Of a stretch of DNA of 64,000 nucleotides, positions 44,477 through 52,194 are shown one piece after another; the stretch's first letter is position 1; every line of letters begins with the position of its first letter. This DNA is from Micropruina sp. Lineage in GTDB: Bacteria > Actinomycetota > Actinomycetes > Propionibacteriales > Propionibacteriaceae. The stretch is taken from the NCBI GenBank assembly GCA_016716635.1, contig JADJVZ010000014.1, positions 310,001-374,000 on the forward strand. The letters are read 5' to 3'. The position numbers and the translations under genes are program-made. The notes beneath the pieces were generated by a model. The model had not been told where the DNA came from, did not search any database, and saw nothing but the letters and a program-made list of their open reading frames with translations.

Positions 44477-44789
44477 GCCCACGAACGGCGAATGCTGACC
44501 CCAGCGCGCCCCCTCCCAGACTTCAGCGGCACGTGGCGGCGACATCTCTACCGTCAGGCGCAGCAACTGCGAGCAGCCTTCGAGGGCGACGAACTCGCAT
44601 TCACGGGTCTGTTCGCTTGCGACGTCAGCGAGGACCGCCGACGCTCCCACGTTGCTGCCGTCCTTCAAGAGTATGGCGACCGCATCTTCCTCTGCCGCGT
44701 CAAAGAAGACACCCTCAAGCCGCTGACCACCACCATGCCCACCATCATCGACACGGCCACCGATTCGATCCACGTCTTCCGACAATGCC
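44477..44789 (+). pseudogene. Decayed cas1-tail/cas2 fossil
   Basis: This copies the last roughly 140 bp of RT-cas1 and most of cas2 (compare 42197-42550). Relative to the intact pair, a roughly 20-bp deletion removes the cas1 stop and cas2 start, so both remnants read in one frame (ELAFTGL-FACDVSEDRRRSHVAAVLQEYGDRI). A further in-frame 12-bp deletion removes four cas2 residues (QFSV). Similarity stops at FRQC. The frame stays open from ATG 44492 to 45085 but ends in unrelated sequence. No leader or repeats follow. I read it as a fossil of a duplicated adaptation module, although an expressed short protein is not excluded. Confidence 0.85.
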
Positions 44790-45163
44790 GGAAGGATGGT
44801 GGTTGGTCGCTCGCCCTGGGGATGTTGACGATGTGTTGGCGCTCTTGGCCACACACTACGAAGTGGCGCCTTGAGCAGGCGCCACCACTGCTGGCCCGAG
44901 GATCCGGGTCAATATCAACACCCTGGTGTTCACCTTCAGTGCCGACCGGGACCAACGCAAACTTCGAGGGCTCGTTGCGCTGCACCGCGAAGGTGCCATT
45001 GGCCGACCCTCAAGGCGTGCCCCAGATGCCCCGCGCCTACTGGGCGTCCGTCGAGGCCGACACATGGGTCGTGAAGCGAACCTAACCCCATTTGGCGGCC
45101 AGATGGTCCCACTCGGACACCCTTCACCGTTTCGGTGCCCGGGTTCGCCGGTACGCTCCCCTC
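44790..45163. other. Stretch without a supported gene, possible gene debris
   Basis: Between the cas2 fossil and the mycosin gene I see no complete gene. Short protein-like bits occur in different frames on the plus strand, for example VARPGDVDDVLALLATHYEVAP (ending 44874) and LVFTFSADRDQRKLRGLVALHREG (about 44929-45000). They suggest broken coding sequence of unknown origin. Confidence 0.5.
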
Positions 45164-46759
45164 ATGATCTTGGATGAGGGGGGCCGGGTTGTTGCGCGCG
45201 CCCACAAGCCCCGCTGGTTGCCGCGGGCTGCGGCTGTCCTCATGGCGTTGTTCATGTGGTTTCCTGTCGGCGCCATCCCTGCTGCCGCGGCCGGGGAGAT
45301 TACGGCCGCTGACCAGTGGTGGTTTAAACCCACCAAACTGGACAAGTTGAAGGCTCGGGGGCTGGACGGCTCCGGAGTGACGATTGCGGTCATTGACGGC
45401 AACCCGGACTTGTCGGTGCCCGAGTTGAAGGGCGTGGACGCGACGGTCACCAACCCGTGTTCTGTGCAGAGTGACATCTCGACCCGCAGCCATGGCACCA
45501 CGATCCTGGCCTTGTTGGGTAGCCGGTTGTACGGGTGGGCACCAAAAGCAACGTTCAAGTTCTACGTGGGGTATTTCTCCCAGGACAAGGATGCAGGAGT
45601 CACGATGTCATGCCCGGAGGGAGTGCATGGTCAAACCTCTGCGCTGATCAATCAGGCGGTCACTGATGGGGCGAATATCGTGAGCATTTCGTCGGGGGGT
45701 GTCACGGGCGACCAGGACAACCAGACCGGGTTAGCGGTGGCGCGCGCCGTCTCGAAGGGGGTGGCGGTCGTGTTCGCGGCAGGGAACAGCAGTAGTCCGT
45801 TCATGGGGCAAGCAGGGCTCAACGGGGTAGTTGGTGTCGGCGCCGCCGGGACGGACTCGAAACGGGCCGCCTTTTCCAACTACGGCGATGGGCTCACCGT
45901 CATGGCACCTGGCGTCGACATCGCAGGACGGTACCCCGACAGCACGGGCACCAAACTGGAGACCGCCCTCGGGGAAGGCACCTCGTTCGCGGCGCCGATG
46001 GTGGCAGGCGCCCTGGCGTTAGCGAAGCAAGCGTTCCCGAACGCGACCATGAACCAGCTGGAACGTTCCCTGATCGGCACCGCCCTCAACGCCGACTCAT
46101 GGAACATTTTGTGGGGCTACGGGAACTTCAACCCCACCGCCTTGACCACCGAAGACCCGTCTGGGTTCCCTGACACGAACCCGTTCATCGAACGGAACCC
46201 CATCAGGCCCCCCACCAAGGAGCAGTACGCCGACTACCTCGACGGTCTCGTCGGCCCGGGCTGGCTACCGAACGCCCCCGAATACATCTACCGGGGCACC
46301 GACCCGAAGGTGGTGAACGCGTACCCGGCGCAGTCGAAGCCGGGCACCAGCCCCCGCTATAAAACGGTGCCGCCCGAGACCCCGTGGCCGCCGCCCTCCC
46401 CGACCCCGACACCGACATCGACACCTGTCCGGCAGCCTGCGTTCCGGGTTCCGGAACCGGCCACCATGATGGCCATCATGATCGGAATCATTGCGGTGGT
46501 CGTCATCGGAACTGTGGCCGCGGTGATGGTGATCAACCGCCGCGCCCGGCACCGGTTCACAACCCCGCCGACAGCTGCGGGTGGGCAGATGATGCACGGC
46601 ACATACCCTGCGGGTCCACCTCCGGGGCCATTCGGACCGCCACCAGCTCAGCCTCCGACGCCTACCAGCCCCCCGCCGGCCAACTATCCACCCCCGACAT
46701 ACCCGGGTGGTCCGCCCACGCCGCCCACGGTCCCCTACTACGGGCCACCCGGCACCTAA
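45164..46759 (+). CDS. Mycosin-like subtilisin (type VII secretion-associated serine protease)
   Basis: A 531-aa S8 protease. An N-terminal signal peptide is seen (PRAAAVLMALFMWFPVGAIPAAAAG), then the catalytic triad Asp78 (TIAVIDGNPDL), His110 (TRSHGTTIL) and Ser274 (GEGTSFAAPMVAG), with the oxyanion Asn in FAAGNSS. After the protease comes a Pro/Thr linker (PPSPTPTPTSTPVRQP), one helix (MMAIMIGIIAVVVIGTVAAVMVI) and a long proline-rich cytoplasmic tail. This is the MycP layout. No EccB/C/D/E or WXG100 genes are in the window, so it is an orphan here and its target is unknown. A hairpin terminator follows. Confidence 0.85.
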   Translation: MILDEGGRVVARAHKPRWLPRAAAVLMALFMWFPVGAIPAAAAGEITAADQWWFKPTKLDKLKARGLDGSGVTIAVIDGNPDLSVPELKGVDATVTNPCSVQSDISTRSHGTTILALLGSRLYGWAPKATFKFYVGYFSQDKDAGVTMSCPEGVHGQTSALINQAVTDGANIVSISSGGVTGDQDNQTGLAVARAVSKGVAVVFAAGNSSSPFMGQAGLNGVVGVGAAGTDSKRAAFSNYGDGLTVMAPGVDIAGRYPDSTGTKLETALGEGTSFAAPMVAGALALAKQAFPNATMNQLERSLIGTALNADSWNILWGYGNFNPTALTTEDPSGFPDTNPFIERNPIRPPTKEQYADYLDGLVGPGWLPNAPEYIYRGTDPKVVNAYPAQSKPGTSPRYKTVPPETPWPPPSPTPTPTSTPVRQPAFRVPEPATMMAIMIGIIAVVVIGTVAAVMVINRRARHRFTTPPTAAGGQMMHGTYPAGPPPGPFGPPPAQPPTPTSPPPANYPPPTYPGGPPTPPTVPYYGPPGT

Positions 46760-46767
46760 TCCGCCCC

Positions 46768-46791
46768 CCACCGAATCCGGGGGTTCGGTGG
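46768..46791 (+). terminator. Terminator of the mycosin gene
   Basis: CCACCGAA ... TTCGGTGG is a perfect 8-bp stem with a G-rich 8-nt loop, 9 nt past the mycosin stop. The following 274 bp up to tRNA-Lys hold no gene that I can support. Confidence 0.75.
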
Positions 46792-47065
46792 CCCGTGGGG
46801 CTAGGTGTCGGACGGACTGCGGCGACGGCGGCGGGCGGGCGAGCGTGATGTGCGGGTACGTGGTTGTCGACTGATGGCCTCGTTGTCACGACCCTGGCCA
46901 TCTCGCCCAACTACATCCAGAACGCCCAAGTGGGAAACATCACAAGCTTGACCAGCGCACCCTTCGCCATCGTCACCAGGCGGTTGACGCTCGCGGCAGC
47001 GATTGTCTCGATCGCCTGCGTTTGGTCGCTGTTGGCTTGCGGGGGGGGCAAAGGGGGCCAGCTCG

Positions 47066-47139
47066 TACGCCCACTGGGGCTCGAACCCAGGACCCGCGGA
47101 TTAAAAGTCCGCTGCTCTAACCAACTGAGCTATAGGCGC
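47066..47139 (-). tRNA. tRNA-Lys (anticodon TTT)
   Basis: Read on the minus strand, the acceptor strand is GCGCCTA (47139-47133) pairing with TGGGCGT. The D-arm is TAGCTCAGTTGGTTAGAGC, the anticodon loop ACTTTTAAT carries TTT, and the T-arm is CTGGGTTCGAGCCCCAG. CCA is not encoded. It marks the right side of the segment that begins with tRNA-Thr at 28296. Confidence 0.95.
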
Positions 47140-47191
47140 TTGTCCGGAACATCTTAGGTCCGTCGTCACCGCCAAGCCACTTGGCGCCATG

Positions 47192-47689
47192 TCAGGACAG
47201 GTTCGGGACGATGTTCTCCGTCATGAGCCGACGTCGTTCGACATAGGCCGGGAGGATCGTGACCTCGGGACCGCTGAACCATGCGAAGGGATCAGTGGAA
47301 GCCGTGAGGGCGAAGTTGGCCCACGGCTCGAAGGAGCCTGACCGGATCACCACCTTGGCCCGCGGCGCCCACACCTCGATGAGCTCCTCGTGCGGCGCCG
47401 CGAGGAACGGTGCCCCGGCACCCGTGAACACCTCCTGGACCTTGGCGTACATGGTCGGATGGTGCGACTTGAGCTCAGGTGCGAAGCGCACCTCCTCCAC
47501 GAACAACTCCTTGCGCAGGACGCGAAGGATGTCGACAACGTCCGGCAGGCCCGGGTAGAACCCCAGATCGATTCGGTTCGCGGCGCGAGGGATGGGGAAC
47601 CCCGCGTCAGTCACCAGGACCGTGTCGCTGTGCCCCAGCTCGGCAAGGGCTCGCGCCAGCTCGGGATGCAGAATGCGATCAGTGCGCAT
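47192..47689 (-). CDS. rbsD: RbsD-type sugar pyranase/mutarotase
   Basis: Interconverts pyranose and furanose forms of ribose-like sugars. The 165-aa protein starts HPELARALAELGHSDTVLVTDAGFPIPRAANRIDLGF, with the catalytic His in LGHSDT and Asp in DAGFPIP, and retains KVVIRSGSFEPWANFAL. The family core ends about residue 137, so the last 28 residues (including EVTILPAYVERRR) are an extension. It is closer to RbsD than to the fucose form FucU. It is last in a minus-strand run after rbsK, overlapping it by 11 bp. Confidence 0.87.
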   Translation of the reverse strand: MRTDRILHPELARALAELGHSDTVLVTDAGFPIPRAANRIDLGFYPGLPDVVDILRVLRKELFVEEVRFAPELKSHHPTMYAKVQEVFTGAGAPFLAAPHEELIEVWAPRAKVVIRSGSFEPWANFALTASTDPFAWFSGPEVTILPAYVERRRLMTENIVPNLS

Positions 47690-48629
47690 CGTGATTCCTT
47701 CCTTTCTTCATGAACACTTCAACCTGGGAGCGGTCGTGGTAGGACGGGACCGTCTCCCACTTGGTGCAGCACAACCCGGCAGTGGCGGACGCGAAGTTGG
47801 CGGCGTCCGCGAGGTCACGCCCTTCACCCAGCGCTGTGCACAGGGCAGCGTTGAAACTGTCGCCAGCGCCGTTGGAATCAACCACGTCCACCGGCCAGGC
47901 GCCGGTCAGTGTTTCCACCACCTGCCCATCGACCAGCTGGAAGACCCCGGCGCCCCTCTCCCCGAGCGTCATCACGACAGCCCGGCAACCCAAGGTGAGG
48001 ATCCGTGCGGCGATGTCGACATTGCTCGTAGGGTCGGTGGGCGCCAGACCCAGCAAGACCCGCGCCTCGGTTTCGTTGGGCGTCAGGATGTCGATGTCGG
48101 AGAGATCAACCTGAGTCAGGTCTACCGCCGGGGCCGGGTTCAGCACCGTCCGAACGCCCGCGCCATGCGCTACAGCCAACCCCTGAAGCACCGTCTCCAG
48201 CGGGATTTCCAGCTGGCCGAGAACCACGTCCGCACCCCTGATCTGGGCGGCGGACCTGGCCACATCCTCGGTGCTGAAAAGGCGGTTGGCACCCATGTCG
48301 ACGACGATGATGTTGCTGCCCGCAACGTCCTTGATGATCAGGCCGACACCGGTGCTCAGTTCCTCGGTGACCCGAAGGCCTTGCGTATCGACTCCCTCGG
48401 CAACCATGAGATCAATGAATCCTTGGCCCAGGGTGTCGCGCCCCACGACGCCCAGGAAGGACACGTCTGCGCCGAGCCGGGCGGCCTGGACGGCCATATC
48501 AGAACCCTTGCCGCCATACGTCTCGCGATAGTCCCGGCCCAGGAGCGTCTCACCCGTGACGGGAATCCGGTCGGTGGTCACAACCAAGGCCTTCGCGTAT
48601 GACCCCAGAATCGTCAGCTTCGTACCCAT
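47679..48629 (-). CDS. rbsK: PfkB-family sugar kinase, ribokinase-like
   Basis: A 316-aa kinase. The N-terminal substrate lid region is GETLLGRDYRETYGGKGSDMAVQAARLGADVSFLGVVGRD, with the GGKG motif. The C-terminal PfkB signature VVDSNGAGDSFNAALC provides the catalytic Asp and anion hole. The RbsD partner immediately downstream favours a ribose or deoxyribose substrate. The DeoC-like gene 9 bp upstream fits deoxyribokinase activity (phosphorylation before aldol cleavage), but this is inference. Confidence 0.85.
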   Translation of the reverse strand: MGTKLTILGSYAKALVVTTDRIPVTGETLLGRDYRETYGGKGSDMAVQAARLGADVSFLGVVGRDTLGQGFIDLMVAEGVDTQGLRVTEELSTGVGLIIKDVAGSNIIVVDMGANRLFSTEDVARSAAQIRGADVVLGQLEIPLETVLQGLAVAHGAGVRTVLNPAPAVDLTQVDLSDIDILTPNETEARVLLGLAPTDPTSNVDIAARILTLGCRAVVMTLGERGAGVFQLVDGQVVETLTGAWPVDVVDSNGAGDSFNAALCTALGEGRDLADAANFASATAGLCCTKWETVPSYHDRSQVEVFMKKGRNHDAH

Positions 48630-48638
48630 TGCCCACCC

Positions 48639-49340
48639 CTAGTAGGCGTTGGGATCGCCAACGATGCCGTCTACGATCGCCGGCCCGGACGAGGTGCCCA
48701 CCAGTTCGGCCCCGGCCTCAAACATGGCCTGCATCTTTTCTCGGGTGTTGACCTTGCCCGAGACCTTCACGCGGCACGGGAGTTCGATGTTGGCCGCGAG
48801 AAGCGCCACATCGTGTGTGGTCGCCTCGCAACCGCCCTTGCCCCAGCCCGACGACTGCTTGACCCAGTCGATGCCCGCTTCAAAGGCGGCTCGCGTCGCC
48901 CTGACCTTCAGGTCATCGGTCGGGAGGAAGCCGAACTCCAACATGGCCTTCAGCACCATGCCTTCGGCGTGAGCAATCCGAGCGATCTCGTTCATCTCGC
49001 GGCGGTACTCCTCCTCCATGCCCCCCAGGAGGTAGCCGGGGTTCGGCGGGAAATCGAACTGGTCGGCACCCGCGGCAGCCAAGGCGCGCAACGCGGCGAT
49101 CTTCATGTCGAGCGTGTCGTTGGCCATGGGGAAGTTCAGAGTGCTCGCGACCTTGACGCCCGTGCCAGCCAGGACTTCGCGCGCCAAGGGCACCCAACAG
49201 GGCCCGATCATGGCGGCGTCAAATCCGTAGTGGACGCATTGCTCAAGGTGAGCCACGACACCGTCCCTGGTCAGGTCCGGGTTCACGTTCGTGTACTGAA
49301 TCGCCTTCGCGACCTGGTCGCGGTCCTGGAAATCAATCAT
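48639..49340 (-). CDS. DeoC/LacD-type aldolase (deoxyribose-phosphate aldolase family)
   Basis: A 233-aa class I aldolase. Start ATG 49340 (MIDFQDRDQVAKAIQYTNVNPDLTRDG) follows GGAAGAAC. Schiff-base Lys161 lies in DWVKQSSGWGKGG, the second lysine (Lys192) is in CRVKVSGKVNT, and Cys48 is in AMIGPCWVPLA; all three match DeoC active-site positions. The usual VKTSTGF is changed to VKQSSGW, so the phosphate or substrate pocket may differ from classic DeoC. With RbsK and RbsD it suggests use of a 2-deoxy-sugar. The 92 bp upstream separate it from the dehydrogenase gene, so it may have its own promoter. Confidence 0.82.
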   Translation of the reverse strand: MIDFQDRDQVAKAIQYTNVNPDLTRDGVVAHLEQCVHYGFDAAMIGPCWVPLAREVLAGTGVKVASTLNFPMANDTLDMKIAALRALAAAGADQFDFPPNPGYLLGGMEEEYRREMNEIARIAHAEGMVLKAMLEFGFLPTDDLKVRATRAAFEAGIDWVKQSSGWGKGGCEATTHDVALLAANIELPCRVKVSGKVNTREKMQAMFEAGAELVGTSSGPAIVDGIVGDPNAY

Positions 49341-49432
49341 GTTCTTCCTTCGATAACTAGTCCGTTTGGTGAAGTGTTGGGGTTCCGGTGGGGGCCGAAA
49401 CAGCTGGCAGGGGAGGCTGGAGAGCTCACTTG

Positions 49433-50458
49433 TCACGTCGAATCGCCCCCCACCGCGATGAGGATCTTCATCGCGCCGCCGCCCTGGAGCCGCTCGAAGG
49501 CCTCCGGGACGGACCGCAGCGGCTCCACCGCCGAGATGAGCGCTGCGGCTGGAATCACCCCGTGCGCCAAAAGATCCAACGCGCGAGCGAAGTCCTCACG
49601 CTCATAAACGCGGGTTCCCAGCAACGTGAGTTCTCGCCAAAAGACACGCTTGAGGTCAACAGCTTGCGGCTGGGAGTGAATAGCCACCACGACCAGCACG
49701 CCGCGCACCTTCAGCAGTGACGTGGCTTGGGCGACGGCGGCCCCTGCCCCGGAAACCTCGAAGACCACATCGGCACCGGCGCCCCGCGTCCAGTCCTCGA
49801 CCCGGGCCCCCAGCGCCTCGTCCGTCGGATCAACGACCGCGAACCCCAAGCTCGCTGCCAGGCGGCGTCGCTCTGCGTCCACTTCGCTCACCATCACCAA
49901 GGCGCCGAGGTGCCGCGCGACCGCAGCGATCAAGACCCCGATCGGCCCGCCACCCAGGACGACGGCCTTGTCCCCCGTGGCCAGCCCCGAGCGCCGGACG
50001 TCATGGACCGCTACTGCTGTCGGTTCGGCGAGGGCGGCTTCCCTCAAGCCCAACGAGGGGGGCAAAGCGACGAGGAGAGAGACTCCGACGTTCCAGTATT
50101 CCTGCAGCCCGCCCGGCGAATCGATTCCGACGAAGTTGAGGTGATGGCACAGGTGGCGGTGACCGGCCAGGCAGGCAGGGCACGTTCCGTCCCAGTCCAG
50201 CGGCATGACGGTGACGCGATCACCAACCGCCCATCCGGTGACGCCCTCGCCGAGAGCAGCCACTGTTGCACTGACCTCGTGGCCAATGGCTTGAGGCAGG
50301 GCGATCCGTTCGTCCATCGCGCCATGGAGGATGTGCAGGTCGGTGCCGCAGATGCCCACGAAAGCGACCCGGAGTTGGACCTCCCCTGGCGCTGGGGGCA
50401 CCGCGGGGGTGGTGTCGACGGCCAGCTGGCCGGCACCGAGATAGCTTGCGACCATCAT
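49433..50458 (-). CDS. Zinc-dependent medium-chain alcohol dehydrogenase
   Basis: A 341-aa MDR enzyme. The catalytic zinc site is GICGTDLHILHGAMDERIALPQAIGHEVSA, the structural zinc loop is CPACLAGHRHLCHH and the NAD site is AVVLGGGPIGVLIAAVARHLGA. Close families are sorbitol, threonine and L-fucose/galactitol-type dehydrogenases; the exact sugar or polyol cannot be named. It overlaps the SDR gene by 4 bp and probably carries out an oxidation in the same pathway. Confidence 0.83.
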   Translation of the reverse strand: MMVASYLGAGQLAVDTTPAVPPAPGEVQLRVAFVGICGTDLHILHGAMDERIALPQAIGHEVSATVAALGEGVTGWAVGDRVTVMPLDWDGTCPACLAGHRHLCHHLNFVGIDSPGGLQEYWNVGVSLLVALPPSLGLREAALAEPTAVAVHDVRRSGLATGDKAVVLGGGPIGVLIAAVARHLGALVMVSEVDAERRRLAASLGFAVVDPTDEALGARVEDWTRGAGADVVFEVSGAGAAVAQATSLLKVRGVLVVVAIHSQPQAVDLKRVFWRELTLLGTRVYEREDFARALDLLAHGVIPAAALISAVEPLRSVPEAFERLQGGGAMKILIAVGGDST

Positions 50459-51255
50459 GAGGCGTCACTCTCGTCCGCCATCGCTACGCGGGTCGTAGTC
50501 ACGGGCGGACGCAACCGCAGGTTGGTGAAGCCACCGTCGACGTTCAGCGCCACCCCGGTCGTGGAACCCTGCTGAGGGCTTGCGAGGTAGGCGACCGCGG
50601 AGGCGACCTCTTCGGGCGCGACCATGCGTCCGATGGCCTGACGGGCGTTGAGTGCCGCCAACTCTGCCGCGGGATCATCGGCCCTGGCCAGGTTTCGATC
50701 CACGAACGGTGTGTGCACCGTGCCTGGGGACACGCAGTTCACGCGGACGCCCTCGTGGACGTGGTCGGTCGCCATGGCCAATGTGAGCGAATACACAGCA
50801 CCCTTGGTGGCGCTGTAGAGGGCCCGATCGGGCATGCCGCTGAGCGCCGCGATCGAACAGACGTTGACGATGCAGGCGCTGCGGGAGCGACGCAGGTGCG
50901 GCAACGCAGCCGCGGACATCCGAACGGTCCCGAAGACGTTGACGTCGAAAACGCGCGCCCATTCCGCCTCATCGTTGGCTTCGACCGTCCCCACCGCCGG
51001 GATCCCGGCATTGTTGATCAGGATGTCGAGCCCACCACCCCATGCGACGATGGCGTTCACCGCGCGGTCTACCTGGTCGCGGGACGTGATGTCGGCGGCG
51101 AAGCCTTGCAAACCCTCGGGCAGGACGCCGGGCGCCAGATCGACGACGGCGACCTTGGCACCACGCGCACTCAACTCTTCCGCCGTGGCCAACCCGATCC
51201 CCGAGGCACCCCCCGTCACCACGGCCACCAAACCATCAAACTCTGGGGCGGTCAC
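50455..51255 (-). CDS. Short-chain dehydrogenase, candidate 2-keto-3-deoxy-sugar-acid dehydrogenase
   Basis: An SDR of 266 aa. The cofactor motif is VTGGASGIGLATAEEL, the structural NNAG motif is ILINNAGIP, and the catalytic Ser and YxxxK are in VCSIAALSGMPDRALYSATKGAVY. GTG 51255 overlaps the hydrolase stop (GTGA) and has AGGTGG 5 nt upstream; GTG 51264 is also possible. Between a dehydratase and an FAH-type hydrolase gene, the expected job is oxidation of 2-keto-3-deoxy-L-fuconate (or rhamnonate) to the 2,4-diketo acid. This is inferred from order and family. Confidence 0.8.
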   Translation of the reverse strand: MTAPEFDGLVAVVTGGASGIGLATAEELSARGAKVAVVDLAPGVLPEGLQGFAADITSRDQVDRAVNAIVAWGGGLDILINNAGIPAVGTVEANDEAEWARVFDVNVFGTVRMSAAALPHLRRSRSACIVNVCSIAALSGMPDRALYSATKGAVYSLTLAMATDHVHEGVRVNCVSPGTVHTPFVDRNLARADDPAAELAALNARQAIGRMVAPEEVASAVAYLASPQQGSTTGVALNVDGGFTNLRLRPPVTTTRVAMADESDAS

Positions 51256-52133
51256 CGCGACCACCTGCCCGCCGTGTAGTCCTGCCAGCCCACAAACACC
51301 TGACGCGATGCCCCAAGCCGCTCGATCGCCAGCTCGACGACGTCACCCGCGCGGAGATACGGCTGCCCGGGCGCACCCATGGCCACGCCCGCCGGGGTGC
51401 CCGTGTTGATCAAATCCCCAGGTCGCAGCACCATGACTTGGCTCAGATACCACACCACGTGAGCCACGCTGAAGATCTGGTTGGCCGTCGTGCCCTTCTG
51501 CCGTGGGATCCCGTTCACAGCCAGACTCAAGGCCAACGCCTGCGGGTCGCCCACTTCGTCCGGGGTAACCAGCCAGGGGCCCAGCGGGTTGAACCCTTCG
51601 CAGCTCTTGCCCTTGTCCCACGTCCCGCCGCGCTCGAGTTGAAACTCGCGTTCGGACACGTCGTGGGAGAGGACGTAGCCCCCGATCACGTCCGCGGCGG
51701 CGGCTGGCGAGGCCAGATAACGAGCGGTCTTCCCGATGACCACGCCGAGCTCAACCTCCCAGTCGGTCTTCTGGGAGTCCTTGGGGATAGGCACCTCATC
51801 GAACGGGCCGAGAACCGTCGAGGGATCCTTCATGAAGACCACCGGTTCGGACGGAATGGCCGCGTTGGTTTCAGCCGCATGATCGGAATAGTTCAGACCG
51901 ATGCAAACCACTTTCGTCGGTCGGGCGATCGGCGCCCCGTAACGGACCCCCTCGGTGGCGAGGGTCGGCAACTGGTCCCCCCGTGCCGCCCTCGCCACCT
52001 CGGCCAACCCATCCCCAGCGAGGAACGCGCCATCCACGTCAGCCGTGATGGAGCGAATGTCCCGGACGACTCCCGCCGGGGTGATGATGGCCGGTATCTC
52101 CTGCCCCAAGGGGCCGAGACGTGCAAACTTCAT
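51252..52133 (-). CDS. Fumarylacetoacetate-hydrolase-family protein, candidate 2,4-diketo-3-deoxy-sugar-acid hydrolase
   Basis: A 293-aa FAH enzyme with the substrate segment VVCIGLNYSDHAAETNAAIPSEPVVFMKDPS. Metal ligands are Glu in TDWEVELGVVIG and Asp in YVLSHDVSEREFQ, and the family ending LINTGTPAGVAMG is present. The closest characterised activities are hydrolysis of 2,4-diketo-3-deoxy-L-fuconate or -rhamnonate to pyruvate and L-lactate. It overlaps the SDR gene and lies 61 bp from the dehydratase gene. Other FAH reactions remain possible. Confidence 0.8.
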   Translation of the reverse strand: MKFARLGPLGQEIPAIITPAGVVRDIRSITADVDGAFLAGDGLAEVARAARGDQLPTLATEGVRYGAPIARPTKVVCIGLNYSDHAAETNAAIPSEPVVFMKDPSTVLGPFDEVPIPKDSQKTDWEVELGVVIGKTARYLASPAAAADVIGGYVLSHDVSEREFQLERGGTWDKGKSCEGFNPLGPWLVTPDEVGDPQALALSLAVNGIPRQKGTTANQIFSVAHVVWYLSQVMVLRPGDLINTGTPAGVAMGAPGQPYLRAGDVVELAIERLGASRQVFVGWQDYTAGRWSR

Positions 52134-52194
52134 GTGATCTTGTCCTTTCGAAGGGGAGGGCGCTCAGGGAGAACTCGCCCGTGCCAGTGACGGG

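Noticed and set aside
28296..47139. tRNA-Thr and tRNA-Lys as att sites of a mobile island
   Set aside because: The tRNAs differ, no repeated tRNA 3' end and no integrase were found; kept only as a positional remark.
46864..47157. 97-codon plus-strand frame running through the tRNA-Lys region
   Set aside because: It runs through the antisense of tRNA-Lys and has no ribosome site or recognisable domain.
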